Assembly: GCF_020510425.1 (NCBI RefSeq)
Contig: NZ_JAHBAH010000001.1
Coordinates: 372,001 to 436,000 of the forward strand
Origin: Quatrionicoccus australiensis
GTDB lineage: Bacteria; Pseudomonadota; Gammaproteobacteria; Burkholderiales; Rhodocyclaceae
Direction of reading: 5' to 3'
DNA: 64,000 bases
Within the stretch, counting starts at the first letter, position 1, and every line of letters begins with the position of its first letter. Shown here one piece after another: positions 17,098 through 28,928 of this stretch. The notes below the pieces were generated by a model that had not been told where the DNA came from, did not search any database, and saw nothing but the letters and a program-made list of their open reading frames with translations. Both the position numbers and the translations under genes were made by a program.

Positions 17098-18465
17098 TCA
17101 GCCAGTGACCAGGCGATTTATGTCGTTAAAAAAGGCGAAAGCCATCAAGACGAAAAGTATGGACAGACCAATACGCTGCCCCAACTCCATGGCCCGCTCC
17201 GAGAGCGGCCTGCGCCTGACGACTTCGATCATATGATACATCAAATGCCCCCCATCCAGCACCGGGATGGGCAGCAGATTCAGGACGCCCAGACTGATGC
17301 TGACCAGCGCCATGAACTTCAGATAATAGTCGAGACCAAGACGAGCCGATTGGCCGGCATAGTCGGCAATCGTCACCGGACCGGACAGGTTCCGCCAGGA
17401 AACTTCGCCGGTCAGCATCTTGCCCAGCATAAGCAGACTGAATACCGACTTGTCCCAGGTTTCTGCCAGCGCCTTGCCACCAGCCGCAAAGAAGCCATAA
17501 CTGACGAAAGTCCGCATTTCCCGATGCAATTCGGCGTTATCCGCAACCGCCACACCGATCCGGCCTATCGTCTGACCGCGCTCGGCAAAAGCTTCCGGCA
17601 CCACATCAAGAGCAAGGAGCTCGCCCCGCCGTTCAACATCCAGATGCAGAACACTGCCCGCCGAGTCGCGTACCTTGCCAACCAGTTCATGCCAGAATTG
17701 AATGGCCTTGCCGTTGGCCGCCAGAATCCGGTCACCCGGTTTCAACCCGGCCAGATCAGCAACGCCACCACTGACAACCTGCCCCAACACGGCCGGAACC
17801 TTCGGACGATAAAAGCCGACCCCCAGACGCAGCAGCGCATCACCCTCCCAACCGCCTTCACCTGCAGCCTGCAGATAAAGCCTGCGCAAGGAAATCTCCT
17901 GCTGCTCGTTGATCACTTCCAGCTCGACGCTTTCCTGATCGACCGCCTTCTGCAACAGCGTCCAGCGCAAATCGTTCCAGGTCGCGACCGGTTCGCCGTC
18001 GATCCGGCGCACCTGCTCACCATTGCGTACACCAGCCATGGCTGCGGGCGAATCGACCGGCGGACTGCCCAGCACCGGCAGCAACTCCTGGCTGCCGTAC
18101 ATGAAAATTCCCCAGTAGAGCAGGATGGCCAGGACAAAATTGGCAAGCGGTCCGGCGGCAACGATCAGGCTGCGCTTACCGACGCCCTGCCGGTTGAAAG
18201 CCCGATCCAACTCCTCAACAGCCACCTCGCCTTCGCGCTCGTCGAGCATCTTGACGTAGCCACCCAAAGGAAAAACACTGAGCGCCCATTCGGTCTGGTC
18301 ACGCCCCAGTTTTTTCTGCCACAGCACCGGACCGAAGCCGAGCGAAAAACGCAGCACCTTGACACCGCAAAAGCGGGCTGCCGCGTAGTGGCCAAACTCA
18401 TGCACGACAATCAGGACACCGAGCACCACCAGGAAAGCGGCGAGATAGAACGGGAAATTACTCAC
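17098..18465 (-). CDS. rseP: RIP metalloprotease RseP (site-2 protease)
   Basis: This 455-aa inner-membrane zinc protease cleaves anti-sigma factors in the sigma-E envelope stress response and clears signal peptides. The zinc site [12 protein letters not shown] (HExxH at 22-26) lies in the first transmembrane helix and the second motif is [12 protein letters not shown] near residue 400. Two PDZ domains lie between (about 115-200 and 210-290). It sits between bamA and dxr, the normal order, and overlaps dxr by 4 bp. Confidence 0.96.
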   Translation of the reverse strand: MSNFPFYLAAFLVVLGVLIVVHEFGHYAAARFCGVKVLRFSLGFGPVLWQKKLGRDQTEWALSVFPLGGYVKMLDEREGEVAVEELDRAFNRQGVGKRSLIVAAGPLANFVLAILLYWGIFMYGSQELLPVLGSPPVDSPAAMAGVRNGEQVRRIDGEPVATWNDLRWTLLQKAVDQESVELEVINEQQEISLRRLYLQAAGEGGWEGDALLRLGVGFYRPKVPAVLGQVVSGGVADLAGLKPGDRILAANGKAIQFWHELVGKVRDSAGSVLHLDVERRGELLALDVVPEAFAERGQTIGRIGVAVADNAELHREMRTFVSYGFFAAGGKALAETWDKSVFSLLMLGKMLTGEVSWRNLSGPVTIADYAGQSARLGLDYYLKFMALVSISLGVLNLLPIPVLDGGHLMYHMIEVVRRRPLSERAMELGQRIGLSILFVLMAFAFFNDINRLVTG

Positions 18466-19652
18466 GCGAAGCGACGCTCACGGATCATCTGGCTGGCGAG
18501 ATGCCGCGCCTCGACATCTGCGGCCATGACGTCACCCAGATTACCCTGCGGACCAGCCGGCAAAGCAGCAAGGACAGCCTCGTTGAGACGGGCAATTCCC
18601 AGGAAGGGCAAGTCACGCTCAAGAAAGGCGGCAACCGCGACTTCGTTGGCTGCATTGAGAATGGCCGAGGCCGTTCCACCGGTCGCCAACACGTCGTAAG
18701 CCAGTTGCAGACAGCGGAAACGTTCGAAATCGGGCGCATGAAAATCCAGACGCGCAATCTTGAACAGATCGAGCGGCTCGACCCCGGCCGCAATCCGCTC
18801 CGGCCAGGCCATGGCGTAGGCAATCGGTGTGCGCATATCGGGATTGCCCAGCTGGGCAAGCACCGAGCCATCGGCATATTCGACCGCGGAATGGATCACG
18901 CTCTGCGGATGGACAACGACCTGGATTTGCTGCGGCGGCGCCGCAAACAGCCAGTGCGCCTCGATGACTTCGAGACCCTTGTTCATCATGGTCGCCGAAT
19001 CGACCGAAATCTTGCGTCCCATGACCCAGTTCGGGTGAGCACAGGCCTGCTCCGGCGTAACATGCGCCAGCGTATCGAGCGGCGCATTGCGGAAGGGGCC
19101 GCCCGAGGCCGTCAGCAGGATGCGACGCACGCCGCAGGCATCGAGGCCGCGCACAAAGTCGGCCGGCAAAGCCTGGAAAATGGCATTGTGTTCGCTGTCG
19201 ACCGGTAGCAGCGTCGCACCATGCGCACGCACGGCATGCATGAAGAGTTCGCCGGCCATGACCAGCACTTCCTTGTTGGCCAGCATGACGCGCTTGCCGG
19301 CGCGCGCCGCGGCCAGGGTCGGCTCGAGACCGGCAGCACCGACGATCGCCGCCATCACGGCATCGACTTCGGGCAACGCCGACAACTCGATCAGCGCTTC
19401 AACACCGTGGCGCACCTCGGTCTTCAACCCTGCGGCGCGCAAACGATCAGTCAGTTGCGCCGCAAGTGTCGCATCGCGCAACACGGCAAAACGCGGCTGG
19501 AATTCACGGCATTGTTCGAACAGCTTGTCGACCTGGCTGTGCGCGCAGAGTGCAAATGCTTGATAGCGATCCGGATGACGGCGAATGACGTTCAGCGTAC
19601 TGACGCCGATCGAACCGGTCGAGCCCAGCACCGTAATATTTTGCACAGTCAT
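18462..19652 (-). CDS. dxr: 1-deoxy-D-xylulose 5-phosphate reductoisomerase
   Basis: This 396-aa enzyme makes 2-C-methyl-D-erythritol 4-phosphate with NADPH, the committed step of the MEP isoprenoid pathway. [13 protein letters not shown] is the NADPH-binding loop, [15 protein letters not shown] the metal and substrate site, and [17 protein letters not shown] the flexible-loop and catalytic region. Start and stop overlap both neighbours by ATGA. Confidence 0.96.
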   Translation of the reverse strand: MTVQNITVLGSTGSIGVSTLNVIRRHPDRYQAFALCAHSQVDKLFEQCREFQPRFAVLRDATLAAQLTDRLRAAGLKTEVRHGVEALIELSALPEVDAVMAAIVGAAGLEPTLAAARAGKRVMLANKEVLVMAGELFMHAVRAHGATLLPVDSEHNAIFQALPADFVRGLDACGVRRILLTASGGPFRNAPLDTLAHVTPEQACAHPNWVMGRKISVDSATMMNKGLEVIEAHWLFAAPPQQIQVVVHPQSVIHSAVEYADGSVLAQLGNPDMRTPIAYAMAWPERIAAGVEPLDLFKIARLDFHAPDFERFRCLQLAYDVLATGGTASAILNAANEVAVAAFLERDLPFLGIARLNEAVLAALPAGPQGNLGDVMAADVEARHLASQMIRERRFA

Positions 19653-20488
19653 CCTTTGGACGATGCGAGCAGCAACCAGAGCAAGGCAACTACCGGCAGC
19701 GTCGACGTCAGGCTGTCGATACGGTCGAGCACACCGCCATGCCCGGGCAGCACATTGCTGCTGTCCTTGATGCCGGCCTTGCGCTTGAGCAGCGACTCGT
19801 AAAGGTCGCCAATGATGCTGATGGCAGTAACGCCGAGCAGCAACAGGATCCAGAGCGGCAGCGCCGGAGCGTCCAGCGCAAAAGCGGCGCGCACCACGAT
19901 ACCGTAAATGACCACACCAAGCGCCGCACCTGCGGCACCTTCCCAGGTCTTGCCCGGACTGATCGACGGCGCCAGCTTGCGCTTACCGAAGGCCTTGCCG
20001 GAAAAATACGCGGCAATATCGGCCATCCAGACCACGGCGAAAATCGCCAGCAATACGGCCGGACCAAGGATGCGCAACTGCACCATGGCCAGCCAGGTCG
20101 GCAACAGCACGACCGCGCCGACCAGAACACCGACGACACCACCGCCCAGCGCCCACTTGTGCTTGAGCCAAAGCGGAATCAACAGACACCAGAACAAGGC
20201 CGAAACCCCGTAAAAAACCAAAACCCAGGTCTGCGCAGGGTCGACCGTCTGGCCGGCACCGAGCGCATCGGGAAAACGCAGCGCCAAACCGGTACAGAGC
20301 AAGGCAGTCAGCCCACCGAGAATCCGCCGGGCTCGGCCGCTCCAACCGAGCAACGCCCCCCATTCCCAGGCGGCAACACCGATGAAGGCGGCAACCAGAA
20401 TGGCCCAGGAGGCTTGCGGCAGCAGGAAAATACTCGGCAGCAAAAGCGCCATCAGGACCAGCGCCGTGATCACACGGGTCTTAAGCAT
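19649..20488 (-). CDS. cdsA: Phosphatidate cytidylyltransferase
   Basis: This 279-aa integral membrane enzyme forms CDP-diacylglycerol from phosphatidate and CTP. Eight or so hydrophobic segments are visible. The C-terminal signature is built from [20 protein letters not shown] and [15 protein letters not shown] chose the ATG at 20488 ([15 protein letters not shown]), which overlaps the uppS stop by 8 bp; the frame extends further upstream but only inside uppS. Confidence 0.95.
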   Translation of the reverse strand: MLKTRVITALVLMALLLPSIFLLPQASWAILVAAFIGVAAWEWGALLGWSGRARRILGGLTALLCTGLALRFPDALGAGQTVDPAQTWVLVFYGVSALFWCLLIPLWLKHKWALGGGVVGVLVGAVVLLPTWLAMVQLRILGPAVLLAIFAVVWMADIAAYFSGKAFGKRKLAPSISPGKTWEGAAGAALGVVIYGIVVRAAFALDAPALPLWILLLLGVTAISIIGDLYESLLKRKAGIKDSSNVLPGHGGVLDRIDSLTSTLPVVALLWLLLASSKG

Positions 20489-21242
20489 TGGGGCTTTCCA
20501 CCAGCTGTTCGCTGGTTCGACCGAAACGACGCTCGCGTTGCTGATAGGAAGCAATCGCCTTGTCGAATTCGGCGGTATCGAAGTCCGGCCACAGCGTGCC
20601 GGTGAAATAGAGTTCGGTATAAGCCAGTTGCCAGAGCAGGAAATTGCTGATCCGTTCCTCGCCGCCTGTGCGGATGAACAGATCGGGCTCCGGCGCATAG
20701 CTCATCGCCAGCCACGGCTCGAGATCAGCCTCGGTCCAGCCGGCATGCTTTTCCGGCTGCGCCGCGCACATCCGGTTGACCGCCTGCATGATGTCCCAGC
20801 GTCCGCCGTAATTGGCGGCGATGGTCAGTTCCAGGCGCTGGTTGCCGGCCGTCTTGTCCTGCGCATCCTGGATCAGTTGCTGCAAGCGGGAATCGAAAGG
20901 CGACAGATCGCCGACGATACGCAAACGCACGCCATTGCGATCAAGTTTTTCGACTTCCTGCTCAAGTGCCTTGACGAACAACTGCATGAGCAGGGAAACC
21001 TCTTCCTGCGGTCGACGCCAGTTTTCGGACGAAAATGCAAAAAGGGTCAGGTACTTGACGCCGCGCTCGAGGCAGGCCCGCACCATTTCGCGAACCAGTT
21101 CGACACCCTTGACGTGACCGGCAACGCGCGGAAGGAAGCGCTTTTTTGCCCAGCGCCCGTTGCCATCCATGATGACCGCGACGTGCCGAGGCACGGCGGC
21201 AATCGTCGGAACCTGGCGCGTTGAACTCGAGAACAGAGCCAT
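20481..21242 (-). CDS. uppS: Undecaprenyl diphosphate synthase
   Basis: This 253-aa cis-prenyltransferase makes the C55 lipid carrier for cell wall and LPS. The substrate loop [16 protein letters not shown] (Asp27) is intact, as are [14 protein letters not shown] and [21 protein letters not shown] typical neighbour of cdsA. The start lies 29 bp after frr. Confidence 0.96.
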   Translation of the reverse strand: MALFSSSTRQVPTIAAVPRHVAVIMDGNGRWAKKRFLPRVAGHVKGVELVREMVRACLERGVKYLTLFAFSSENWRRPQEEVSLLMQLFVKALEQEVEKLDRNGVRLRIVGDLSPFDSRLQQLIQDAQDKTAGNQRLELTIAANYGGRWDIMQAVNRMCAAQPEKHAGWTEADLEPWLAMSYAPEPDLFIRTGGEERISNFLLWQLAYTELYFTGTLWPDFDTAEFDKAIASYQQRERRFGRTSEQLVESPNA

Positions 21243-21271
21243 TCAGCGAGAAAACTCAGCCGAAGAAAGGC

Positions 21272-21829
21272 TCAAACCTGCATCAGCTCGGCCTCTTTGG
21301 CGGCGAGCATCTTGTCGACTTCAACAATGTAACGGTCGGTCAGCTTCTGCACGTCGTCCTGGGCGCGACGCTCGTCATCCTCGGGAATCTCGCCCTTCTT
21401 GAGCGCATCCTTCAGATGGGTATTGGCATCGCGACGCAGATTGCGAATCGCAACCTTGGCGGCTTCGCCTTCGGTCTTGACGACCTTGATCAGGTCACGC
21501 CGACGCTCTTCGGTCAGGGCCGGCATCGGCACACGGATCAGGTCACCTTGCGAAGCCGGATTCAGACCCAGATCGGAGTCACGGATCGCCTTTTCGATTT
21601 TCTGGCCCATCGGCTTTTCCCACGGCTGAACACCGATGGTACGCGCGTCGATCAGCGTGATATTGGCGACCTGATTGACCGGCACCATGGAGCCGTAGTA
21701 ATCGACCTGGACATGATCCAGCAGACCGGTATGAGCACGGCCGGTACGGATTTTCTGGAGATCGTTCTTCAACGATTCCAGCGACTTCTGCATCTTGCCT
21801 TCGGCAGTTTTCTTGAGTTCGGCGATCAT
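21272..21829 (-). CDS. frr: Ribosome recycling factor
   Basis: This 185-aa protein splits post-termination ribosomes together with EF-G. The sequence shows the standard three-helix bundle plus beta domain, including LRTGRAH-like [15 protein letters not shown] and [15 protein letters not shown]. Length matches the family (about 185). It lies 9 bp after pyrH in the order rpsB-tsf-pyrH-frr. Confidence 0.96.
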   Translation of the reverse strand: MIAELKKTAEGKMQKSLESLKNDLQKIRTGRAHTGLLDHVQVDYYGSMVPVNQVANITLIDARTIGVQPWEKPMGQKIEKAIRDSDLGLNPASQGDLIRVPMPALTEERRRDLIKVVKTEGEAAKVAIRNLRRDANTHLKDALKKGEIPEDDERRAQDDVQKLTDRYIVEVDKMLAAKEAELMQV

Positions 21830-21838
21830 CTTGTTTCC

Positions 21839-22555
21839 TCAGCAATAGACCAGCGTACCTTCATCTTCGCCACAGACCACGCGCTTCAGCGCGCCGGCCT
21901 TGAAGATGGAGAACACATTGATCGGCAATTTCTGGTCGCGGCACAGCGCGAAGGCGGTCGCATCCATGACCGCCAGATTACTGGAGATCGCCTCATTGAA
22001 GCTGATCTTGTCAAAACGCGTGGCAGAAGGATCCTTTTTCGGGTCGGCGGTATAGATGCCATCGACCTTGGTCGCCTTGAGCACGATTTCCGCACCGATT
22101 TCCGAACCGCGCAGGGCTGCAGCAGTATCGGTGGTGAAGAAGGGATTGCCGGTACCAGCACCGAAGATGACAACCTTGCCTTCTTCGAGATAGCGGATCG
22201 CCTTGCCGCGGATGTACGGCTCGACGACTTGCTCGATATTCAGCGCCGATTGCACGCGAGCATTCAGACCGCCCTGGCGCATGGCATCGGACAGTGCCAT
22301 GGCATTCATCACCGTGGCCAGCATGCCCATGTAATCAGCGGTGGCTCTATCCATCCCGGTGGCCGTACCGGCCATGCCGCGAAAGATGTTGCCGCCGCCA
22401 ATCACGACGCCAATTTCCACACCCATATCGGATACTGCCTTGATCTCCGCGACGATCCCGGCGATGACCTGCGGGTTGATGCCGTAGGCGTCATTACCCA
22501 TCAGGGCTTCGCCGGAGAGTTTGAGGAGAATCCGCTTGTACTTGGGCGTGGTCAT
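21839..22555 (-). CDS. pyrH: Uridylate kinase
   Basis: This 238-aa amino-acid-kinase-fold enzyme phosphorylates UMP to UDP. It shows [24 protein letters not shown], the [19 protein letters not shown] segment and [15 protein letters not shown], all typical of bacterial UMP kinase. It lies 17 bp after tsf. Confidence 0.96.
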   Translation of the reverse strand: MTTPKYKRILLKLSGEALMGNDAYGINPQVIAGIVAEIKAVSDMGVEIGVVIGGGNIFRGMAGTATGMDRATADYMGMLATVMNAMALSDAMRQGGLNARVQSALNIEQVVEPYIRGKAIRYLEEGKVVIFGAGTGNPFFTTDTAAALRGSEIGAEIVLKATKVDGIYTADPKKDPSATRFDKISFNEAISSNLAVMDATAFALCRDQKLPINVFSIFKAGALKRVVCGEDEGTLVYC

Positions 22556-22572
22556 TGGCGTTTCCTTAACAA

Positions 22573-23472
22573 TTACTTCTTGGCAGCAGCAGCGGCAGCC
22601 TGGGCAGCAACTTCAGCAGCGAAGTCGTCAACCTTCTTCTCGATGCCTTCACCAACCAGGAACAGGCTGAAGCCAGCGACGGAAGCGCCCTTGGCCTTGA
22701 GCAGCTGCTCGATAGTTTGCTTGCCGTCTTCAGCCTTGACGAAGACCTGACCGAGCAGGGTCACGTCCTTCAGGTACTTCTGAACGGTGCCTTCGGCGAT
22801 CTTTTCGAGCATGGCTTCCGGCTTGCCGGCTTCACGGGCCTTTTCGATGGCGACGCGACGTTCGGTATCGAGCAGTTCGGCAGAAACACCGGATGCATCG
22901 AGCGACTTCGGCTTGGAAGCAGCGATGTGCATCGCCAGATCCTTGCCCAGCTGGTCATCACCACCGACCACATCGATCACGACGCCAACCTTGGAACCGC
23001 CGTGGATGTAGGACTGCAGCTTGCCCTTGGCTTCGAAGCGGACAAAACGACGGATCGTCATGTTTTCGCCGATCTTGCCAACCAGAGCGGAACGGGTCGA
23101 TTCGACGGTACCTTCGCCCATCGGCAGAGCCGACAGCGCAGCCACGTCGGCCGGGTTGTGCGCAGCCACCAGGGCAGCACTGCCATTGGCCAGCGCGAGG
23201 AATTCGTCGTTCTTGGCAACGAAGTCGGTTTCGCTATTGACTTCGATCATGGCACCGGTCTTGCCGTCAGCAGCGATGCTGATTGCCACAACACCTTCAG
23301 CGGCGATGCGGGTAGCGGCCTTGGAGGCCTTGTTACCCAGCTTGACGCGAAGGATTTCTTCGGCCTTGACCATGTCGCCATCGGCTTCGGTCAGTGCCTT
23401 CTTGCATTCCATCATGGGCGCATCGGTCTTGCCGCGCAGTTCTGCCACCATGCCTGCGGTAATTGCCGCCAT
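22573..23472 (-). CDS. tsf: Elongation factor Ts
   Basis: This 299-aa guanine nucleotide exchange factor recycles EF-Tu. The N-terminal domain carries [19 protein letters not shown], followed by the [10 protein letters not shown] motif that contacts EF-Tu. A dimerisation domain and C-terminal helical module follow. It is downstream of rpsB across a 9-bp-stem hairpin. Confidence 0.96.
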   Translation of the reverse strand: MAAITAGMVAELRGKTDAPMMECKKALTEADGDMVKAEEILRVKLGNKASKAATRIAAEGVVAISIAADGKTGAMIEVNSETDFVAKNDEFLALANGSAALVAAHNPADVAALSALPMGEGTVESTRSALVGKIGENMTIRRFVRFEAKGKLQSYIHGGSKVGVVIDVVGGDDQLGKDLAMHIAASKPKSLDASGVSAELLDTERRVAIEKAREAGKPEAMLEKIAEGTVQKYLKDVTLLGQVFVKAEDGKQTIEQLLKAKGASVAGFSLFLVGEGIEKKVDDFAAEVAAQAAAAAAKK

Positions 23473-23498
23473 AACTATCTCCTGAACTTGTTCAAACA

Positions 23499-23519
23499 GG
23501 CGGAGCCTAGGGCTCCGCC
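23499..23519 (-). promoter_or_regulatory. Hairpin between rpsB and tsf
   Basis: GGCGGAGCC (23499-23507) and GGCTCCGCC (23511-23519) form a perfect 9-bp stem with a 3-nt loop. No T-run follows on either strand, so it is more likely an attenuator, pause or processing site than a full terminator. It would lower tsf relative to rpsB or stabilise the upstream RNA. Confidence 0.6.
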
Positions 23520-23528
23520 ATTGCAGCT

Positions 23529-24278
23529 TTATTGCGCTGCTTCTTCCTGGACTTCGACGAACTCGTCATCACCACCGGCAGCGACGATGTCTTGCAGAAC
23601 CTGGCTACGACCTTCGAGGATGGCATCAGCCACGCCGCGAGCGTAGAGCTGGATGGCGCGCGAGGAGTCATCGTTACCCGGAATGACGTAAGCAACGCCT
23701 TCCGGAGAGTGGTTGGTATCGACCACGCCGATGACCGGGATACCGAGCTTTTCGGCTTCGGTAATGGCAATCTTGTGGTAACCGACGTCGATCACGAAGA
23801 TGGCATCCGGCAGACCGGCCATATCCTTGATGCCACCGATGGACTTTTGCAGCTTTTCCAGTTCGCGACGGAAGGTCAGCGCTTCCTTCTTCGGCATGCG
23901 CTCAAGTTCGCCGGCTTCAACAGCCAGTTCCATTTCCTTCAGGCGCTTGATCGAGGTCTTGACCGTCTTGAAGTTGGTCAGCATGCCACCCAGCCAACGC
24001 TGGTCAACATACGGCACGCCAGCGCGCTGGGCTTCCTGGGCCAGGATTTCACGAGCTTGACGCTTGGTGCTGACGAACAGGATGTTGCCGCGATTGGCGG
24101 ACAGCTTCTTCACGAAAGCGATGGCTTCGTTGTACTTGGCCAGGGTCTTTTCGAGATTGACGATGTGAATCTTGTTGCGGGCGCCGAAGATATACGGGGC
24201 CATCTTGGGGGACCAGAAACGGGTTTGGTGACCGAAGTGGACACCGGCTTCCAGCATTTCGCGCATGGTAACGGACAT
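23529..24278 (-). CDS. rpsB: 30S ribosomal protein S2
   Basis: This 249-aa small-subunit protein begins [18 protein letters not shown] and shows [28 protein letters not shown] and [13 protein letters not shown], all typical of S2. The ATG at 24278 has AAGGAG 8 nt upstream. The frame stays open beyond it, but that part is leader RNA. First gene of the unit rpsB-tsf-pyrH-frr-uppS-cdsA and probably beyond. Confidence 0.97.
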   Translation of the reverse strand: MSVTMREMLEAGVHFGHQTRFWSPKMAPYIFGARNKIHIVNLEKTLAKYNEAIAFVKKLSANRGNILFVSTKRQAREILAQEAQRAGVPYVDQRWLGGMLTNFKTVKTSIKRLKEMELAVEAGELERMPKKEALTFRRELEKLQKSIGGIKDMAGLPDAIFVIDVGYHKIAITEAEKLGIPVIGVVDTNHSPEGVAYVIPGNDDSSRAIQLYARGVADAILEGRSQVLQDIVAAGGDDEFVEVQEEAAQ

Positions 24279-24426
24279 GTAAAACTCCTTAAGGGTTGAA
24301 CCGCCACCCGCCGGAAACGTACGCCAGGACTGAATCTTGACGCACACCCTTAATCGGCGGATGTGAGGATTTTGATTGCACACACCACGTGCACAACCAT
24401 TTTTTTGGCTAACACAGCCAGAAAAA

Positions 24427-24461
24427 CCGGTCGATTATAGCAGCAGAACGCCCGCTCTCAA
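24427..24461 (-). promoter_or_regulatory. Sigma-70 promoter of rpsB operon
   Basis: On the minus strand TTGAGA (24461-24456) and a perfect TATAAT (24439-24434) are separated by 16 bp, giving a start near 24427 and a leader of about 150 nt before rpsB. S2 is known to control its own mRNA in E. coli through the leader. Whether this leader does so cannot be judged by eye. Confidence 0.75.
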
Positions 24462-24476
24462 AGAGCCACAAGCACG

Positions 24477-25376
24477 CTACCTGGTCGCCAACCGCTCCAG
24501 CATGCGTACCAGAGATGCTTGCCAGCCCGGCATCTGCAGCCCGAAATCGTTTTCGAGGCGGCTGCAGTCGAGCCGCGAATTGGCCGGACGGACAGCCGCC
24601 GTCGGATATTCGCCTGTCGTGATCGCACGAATTGCCTCCGCCTTGAGGCGCAGATCGAAGCCCGGCATCTGCCCGGCCAGATCGACAATCGCACGTGCGA
24701 ACCCGCACCAGCTGAGCGGCTCGGCCGAAGCAAGGTGATACAGCCGGTTTTCGCCCTTTTCGAGACGTTGACCGCCACGCAGTATGGCCAGCACCACGGC
24801 GCTGACGTCGGCGATCAATTCGGCCGGCGTCGGCGCACCGACCTGATCGTCGACGACATTCAGGCTTTCCTTGTCACGCGCCAGCCGCAGGATGGTCTTG
24901 ACGAAATTGCCGCCATGCTCGCCGAACACCCAGCTGGTGCGAAAGATCAGCGACTTGCCGCCGACCGCACGAATCGCCGCCTCGCCAGCCAGCTTGCTGC
25001 GCCCGTAAACGCTTTGCGGATTGGTCGCATCGCTTTCGACATAAGGCGTCGCCTTGCAACCGTCGTAAACGTAATCGGTCGAGTAATGCAGCAGCGTCGC
25101 GTCAAGTTGCAACGCTTCCTCTGCCAGCACGCCCGGTGCCACGGCATTGATCCGGTGCGCCAGTTCCGGCTCCGACTCGGCCTTGTCCACGGCGGTATAC
25201 GCAGTCGCATTGACGATGATCGCCGGCCTGGATTGACGAATCAGGGAACGAATCCGCGCTGCATCTGCCAGATCACATTCAGCACGGCCGCAGGCCAGCA
25301 CTGGCCCCAACGGTGCCAGCGCCCGCTGCAATTGCCAGCCAACCTGCCCGTCCTTGCCCAACAAGAGAATAGTCAT
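24477..25376 (-). CDS. rfbD: dTDP-4-dehydrorhamnose reductase
   Basis: This 299-aa short-chain-type reductase makes dTDP-L-rhamnose for surface polysaccharide. The N-terminus MTILLLGKDGQVGWQLQ holds the nucleotide loop, YSTDYVYDG and YGRSKLAGE (Tyr/Lys catalytic pair) follow, and FRTSWVFGEHGGNFVKT is typical. I chose the ATG at 25376 since earlier starts lack family sequence. No other rhamnose gene (rfbA/B/C) is adjacent, so it stands alone here. It is divergent from map. Confidence 0.92.
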   Translation of the reverse strand: MTILLLGKDGQVGWQLQRALAPLGPVLACGRAECDLADAARIRSLIRQSRPAIIVNATAYTAVDKAESEPELAHRINAVAPGVLAEEALQLDATLLHYSTDYVYDGCKATPYVESDATNPQSVYGRSKLAGEAAIRAVGGKSLIFRTSWVFGEHGGNFVKTILRLARDKESLNVVDDQVGAPTPAELIADVSAVVLAILRGGQRLEKGENRLYHLASAEPLSWCGFARAIVDLAGQMPGFDLRLKAEAIRAITTGEYPTAAVRPANSRLDCSRLENDFGLQMPGWQASLVRMLERLATR

Positions 25377-25499
25377 CGCACCACTGCCCAGCCCGTCGAT
25401 TGCACAAGCCCGAAGTATGCCATTTCCCGCCAGGCCGGCTTTGAGAAACAAAGCCCATCATTTATCCTTGCCCATTGCCCACCGCTTAACAGAACAACC

Positions 25500-26300
25500 A
25501 TGAGCATCACGATCAAGACGCCGGACGAAGTTGAAAAAATGCGCGTCGCCGGCCGCCTCGCCGCCGAAGTCCTCGACTACATCGAACCCTTCGTCAAGGC
25601 GGGCGTCACCACCGAAGAACTGGACCGCCTCTGCCACGACTACATGGTCAATGTGCAAGACTGCATCCCGGCACCGCTGAATTACGCCCCCTCCGGCTAC
25701 GACCCGTATCCGAAGTCGATCTGCACCTCGATCAACCAGCAGGTCTGCCACGGCGTACCGAGCGACCGCGTGCTCAAGAACGGCGACATCGTCAATCTCG
25801 ACATCACGACCATCAAGGACGGTTATCACGGCGACACCAGCCGCATGTTCATCGTCGGCGAAGGCTCGATCCAGGCCAAGCGCCTTTGCGAAATCACCTT
25901 CGAATGCCTGTGGCTGGGCATCTCGGTGGTGCGTGCCGGCGCTTACCTGGGCGACATCGGCGCCATCATCCAGAAACACGCCGAGAAGAACGGCTACTCG
26001 GTGGTGCGCGAATTCTGCGGCCACGGCATCGGCAAGAAATTCCACGAAGATCCGCAAGTCGTCCATTACGGCAAGGCCGGCACCGGCCCGCGTCTGGAAG
26101 CCGGCATGATGTTCACCATCGAGCCGATGATCAACGCCGGCAAGGCCGCCATCCGCGAAATGAACGACGGCTGGACCATCGTCACCAAGGATCGCAGCCT
26201 GTCTGCGCAATACGAGCACACCCTGCTCGTCACCGAAACCGGCTACGAAATCATGACCCTTTCCGCCGGATGCCGCCCCAAGCCAGACTGGATCAAGTAA
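25500..26300 (+). CDS. map: Type I methionine aminopeptidase
   Basis: This 266-aa metalloprotease removes N-terminal Met from new proteins. The metal ligands are visible in [44 protein letters not shown] and QYEHTLLVT. The family start [20 protein letters not shown] fixes the ATG at 25500. The stop overlaps the glnD start (TAATG), so the two form an operon. In many Proteobacteria map is read with rpsB; here it is just beyond rfbD. Confidence 0.96.
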   Translation: MSITIKTPDEVEKMRVAGRLAAEVLDYIEPFVKAGVTTEELDRLCHDYMVNVQDCIPAPLNYAPSGYDPYPKSICTSINQQVCHGVPSDRVLKNGDIVNLDITTIKDGYHGDTSRMFIVGEGSIQAKRLCEITFECLWLGISVVRAGAYLGDIGAIIQKHAEKNGYSVVREFCGHGIGKKFHEDPQVVHYGKAGTGPRLEAGMMFTIEPMINAGKAAIREMNDGWTIVTKDRSLSAQYEHTLLVTETGYEIMTLSAGCRPKPDWIK

Positions 26301-28861
26301 TGAGCTGTGATGTCGGCGCCCTGCGCGCAGAAGTGAAGGCCATCCAAAGCGGGCTGAAACAGGATTACGAGCAGAACCAGGACGCCGTCGCCCTGCTCCG
26401 CTCGCGCTGCGTGCAGGTCGATGCGGTGCTCGCCAAGCTGTGGAACGCCCTCGACTTTCCTGCCACGCTGTCGCTTGCCGCCGTTGGCGGTTATGGCCGC
26501 GGCGAACTCTACCCGGCCTCCGACATCGATCTGCTGATCCTGCTGCCGCGCGAAGCCGGCGCGGCGCTGCAGGAAAAGCTGGAAAGACTGGTCGGCCACT
26601 TCTGGGACATCGGCCTCGAAATCGGCCACAGCGTGCGCACCATTCAGGAATGCCTGGACGAAGCCGGCAATGACATCACGGTCCAGACGGCCCTGCTCGA
26701 AGCCCGCCTGCTGACCGGCAACGAAAAGCTGTTCACCACCTTCCAGAAACGCCTGCACGGCAACCTCGACCCGCTGGTCTTCTTCGAAGCCAAGCGCCTG
26801 GAACAGCAGGAACGCTACCTGCGCTTCAACGAAACGCCATACAGCCTGGAACCGAACTGCAAGGATGCGCCAGGCGGTCAACGCGATTTGCAGGTCATTT
26901 TCTGGATCGCCAAGGCAGCCGGTTACGGTGCGACCTGGGCCGAACTCGAACAAAACGGCATCATCACCGAAGAAGGCGCACGCCAGGCCGAGGCCTGCGA
27001 GGATTATCTGCGCCACTTGCGCATCCGCATGCACCTCACGGTCGGCCGCCGCGAAGACCGCCTGCTCTTCGACTACCAGAGCACGCTGGCCGCCCAGTAC
27101 GGTTTTGTCTCGAACGAAGCGAAGCGCGCTTCCGAGCAGCTGATGCAGGGTTACTACCGCAATGCCAAGTCAGTCACCGTTCTCAACACCATCCTTCTGC
27201 AGAACATGGGCGCTGCGCTGGCGCCGGAAAGCGAACTGACGCCGCAATACATCGACGAGGACTTCCAGTCGGTCGGCAACCTGCTCGACATCCGCGACGA
27301 GGCCCTGTTCGAGAAAAAACCGGCGGCGATTTTCGACAGTTTCCAGGTCATGCAGGAAAGCCACGAGTTGCACGGCATGACGGCACGCACCCTGCGCGCC
27401 CTGTGGCGTGCCGGCGAGTCGGTGATCAATGACGACTTCCGCGCCGATCCGGCCAACCGCGCCGCCTTCATGCGCCTGCTGCACAGCGAACGCGGTGTCG
27501 TGCATGAATTCCGCCGCATGAACCAGCTCGACATTCTCGGCGCCTACCTGCCCAATTTCGGCCGCATCGTCGGCCAGATGCAGCACGACCTGTTCCACGT
27601 CTACACCGTCGATCAGCACATCCTGCAGGTCATGCGCAACATCCGGCGCTTCACGATGAGCGAGTTTGCGCACGAATACCCGCTCTGTTCGCGCGTCATG
27701 AGCGAATTCGACGCGCCCTGGCTGCTCTACGCTGCCGCCCTTTTCCACGACATCGCCAAGGGACGTGGTGGCGACCATTCCGAGCTGGGCACCAGCGATG
27801 CGCAGATTTTCTGCGAGCAGCACGGCCTGTCGCCGGAAGACTCTGAATTGGTCGTCTGGCTGGTGCGCAATCACCTGAACATGTCGCAAGTCGCGCAAAA
27901 GGAAGACCTCAGCGACCCCGATGTCGTCGCCGGCTTTGCCCGCCGCGTCGGCGATGCCCGCCATCTCGCCGCGCTCTACCTGCTCACCCACGCCGACATC
28001 CGCGGCACCAGCCCGAAAGTCTGGAACCAGTGGAAAGGCAAGCTGCTCGCCGACCTCTATTACCAGACCCTGCACTACCTCGGCCAGGACGAGGCACCGG
28101 CCCGTCAGGGCATCATCGCCGAACGCCAGGCCGAGGCGATGCGCCTGCTGCGCTTCTTCGCCCTGTCCGACACCGTGCATGAGCGCCTGTGGAAGCAGCT
28201 CGACACCGTCTATTTCCTGCGCCACTCGGCCGAGGAAATCGCCTGGCACACGCGCTCGCTGCATTACCGCATCTACAACAACCAGCCGGTCGTGCGCGCC
28301 CGCCTCTACCAGGAAGGCGAAGGCCTGCAGGTCATGGTCTACACCCAGGACCAGCCCGACCTCTTCGCCCGCATCGTCGGCTTCTTCGCGCGTGCCGGCT
28401 ACAGCATTGTCGATGCCAAGATCCACACCACAGCACACGGCTACGCGCTCGACAGCTTTGTCGTGCTCGACATCGAAAACCGCGAATCCGACCGCGAAAT
28501 GGTTGCCTACATCGAGCACGAACTCGAACAGCGCCTGATCCAGCAGCTACCGCCCGACATTCCGTCGTCCGGCCGCCTGTCGCGCCAGGTCAAGCATTTC
28601 CCGATCAAGCCCGAAGCCAGCATCCGCGGCGACGAGCGCGGCGCCCACTTCCTGCTTTCGCTGACCGCCGCCGACCGCCCCGGTTTGCTGTACACGGTCG
28701 CCAACACGCTGGCCGAACACGGCGCCAACCTGCATACCGCCAAGATCACGACGCTCGGCGAGCGGGCGGAAGACGTTTTCCTGATCAGCGGCGGCGACCT
28801 GCGCGAAAGTGGCAGCCGCATCCGCCTGGAAACCGAGCTGATGGAGCGCCTCAAGGTCTGA
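26300..28861 (+). CDS. glnD: Bifunctional uridylyltransferase/uridylyl-removing enzyme GlnD
   Basis: This 853-aa nitrogen sensor adds UMP to PII proteins when glutamine is low and removes it when glutamine is high. The nucleotidyltransferase motif [17 protein letters not shown] lies at 63-79, the HD hydrolase motif [16 protein letters not shown] at about 482-497, and two ACT domains occupy roughly 675-750 and 780-853. Length is near the usual 860-890. A link to the urea and purine genes at 39-58 kb through PII and NtrBC is plausible but is not shown by this sequence. Confidence 0.96.
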   Translation: MSCDVGALRAEVKAIQSGLKQDYEQNQDAVALLRSRCVQVDAVLAKLWNALDFPATLSLAAVGGYGRGELYPASDIDLLILLPREAGAALQEKLERLVGHFWDIGLEIGHSVRTIQECLDEAGNDITVQTALLEARLLTGNEKLFTTFQKRLHGNLDPLVFFEAKRLEQQERYLRFNETPYSLEPNCKDAPGGQRDLQVIFWIAKAAGYGATWAELEQNGIITEEGARQAEACEDYLRHLRIRMHLTVGRREDRLLFDYQSTLAAQYGFVSNEAKRASEQLMQGYYRNAKSVTVLNTILLQNMGAALAPESELTPQYIDEDFQSVGNLLDIRDEALFEKKPAAIFDSFQVMQESHELHGMTARTLRALWRAGESVINDDFRADPANRAAFMRLLHSERGVVHEFRRMNQLDILGAYLPNFGRIVGQMQHDLFHVYTVDQHILQVMRNIRRFTMSEFAHEYPLCSRVMSEFDAPWLLYAAALFHDIAKGRGGDHSELGTSDAQIFCEQHGLSPEDSELVVWLVRNHLNMSQVAQKEDLSDPDVVAGFARRVGDARHLAALYLLTHADIRGTSPKVWNQWKGKLLADLYYQTLHYLGQDEAPARQGIIAERQAEAMRLLRFFALSDTVHERLWKQLDTVYFLRHSAEEIAWHTRSLHYRIYNNQPVVRARLYQEGEGLQVMVYTQDQPDLFARIVGFFARAGYSIVDAKIHTTAHGYALDSFVVLDIENRESDREMVAYIEHELEQRLIQQLPPDIPSSGRLSRQVKHFPIKPEASIRGDERGAHFLLSLTAADRPGLLYTVANTLAEHGANLHTAKITTLGERAEDVFLISGGDLRESGSRIRLETELMERLKV

Positions 28862-28879
28862 GCTTTTGCCGCAGCAAAC

Positions 28880-28905
28880 AAAAAGGGCGCCGCGGCGCCC
28901 TTTTT
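28880..28905. terminator. Bidirectional terminator between glnD and mtnP
   Basis: GGGCGCC (28885-28891) and GGCGCCC (28894-28900) form a GC-rich palindrome with A-rich sequence on the left and TTTTT on the right. It serves glnD on the plus strand and mtnP on the minus strand, whose stops face each other here. Confidence 0.85.
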
Positions 28906-28928
28906 GCATTATTCCAGCGGTCGACCGT

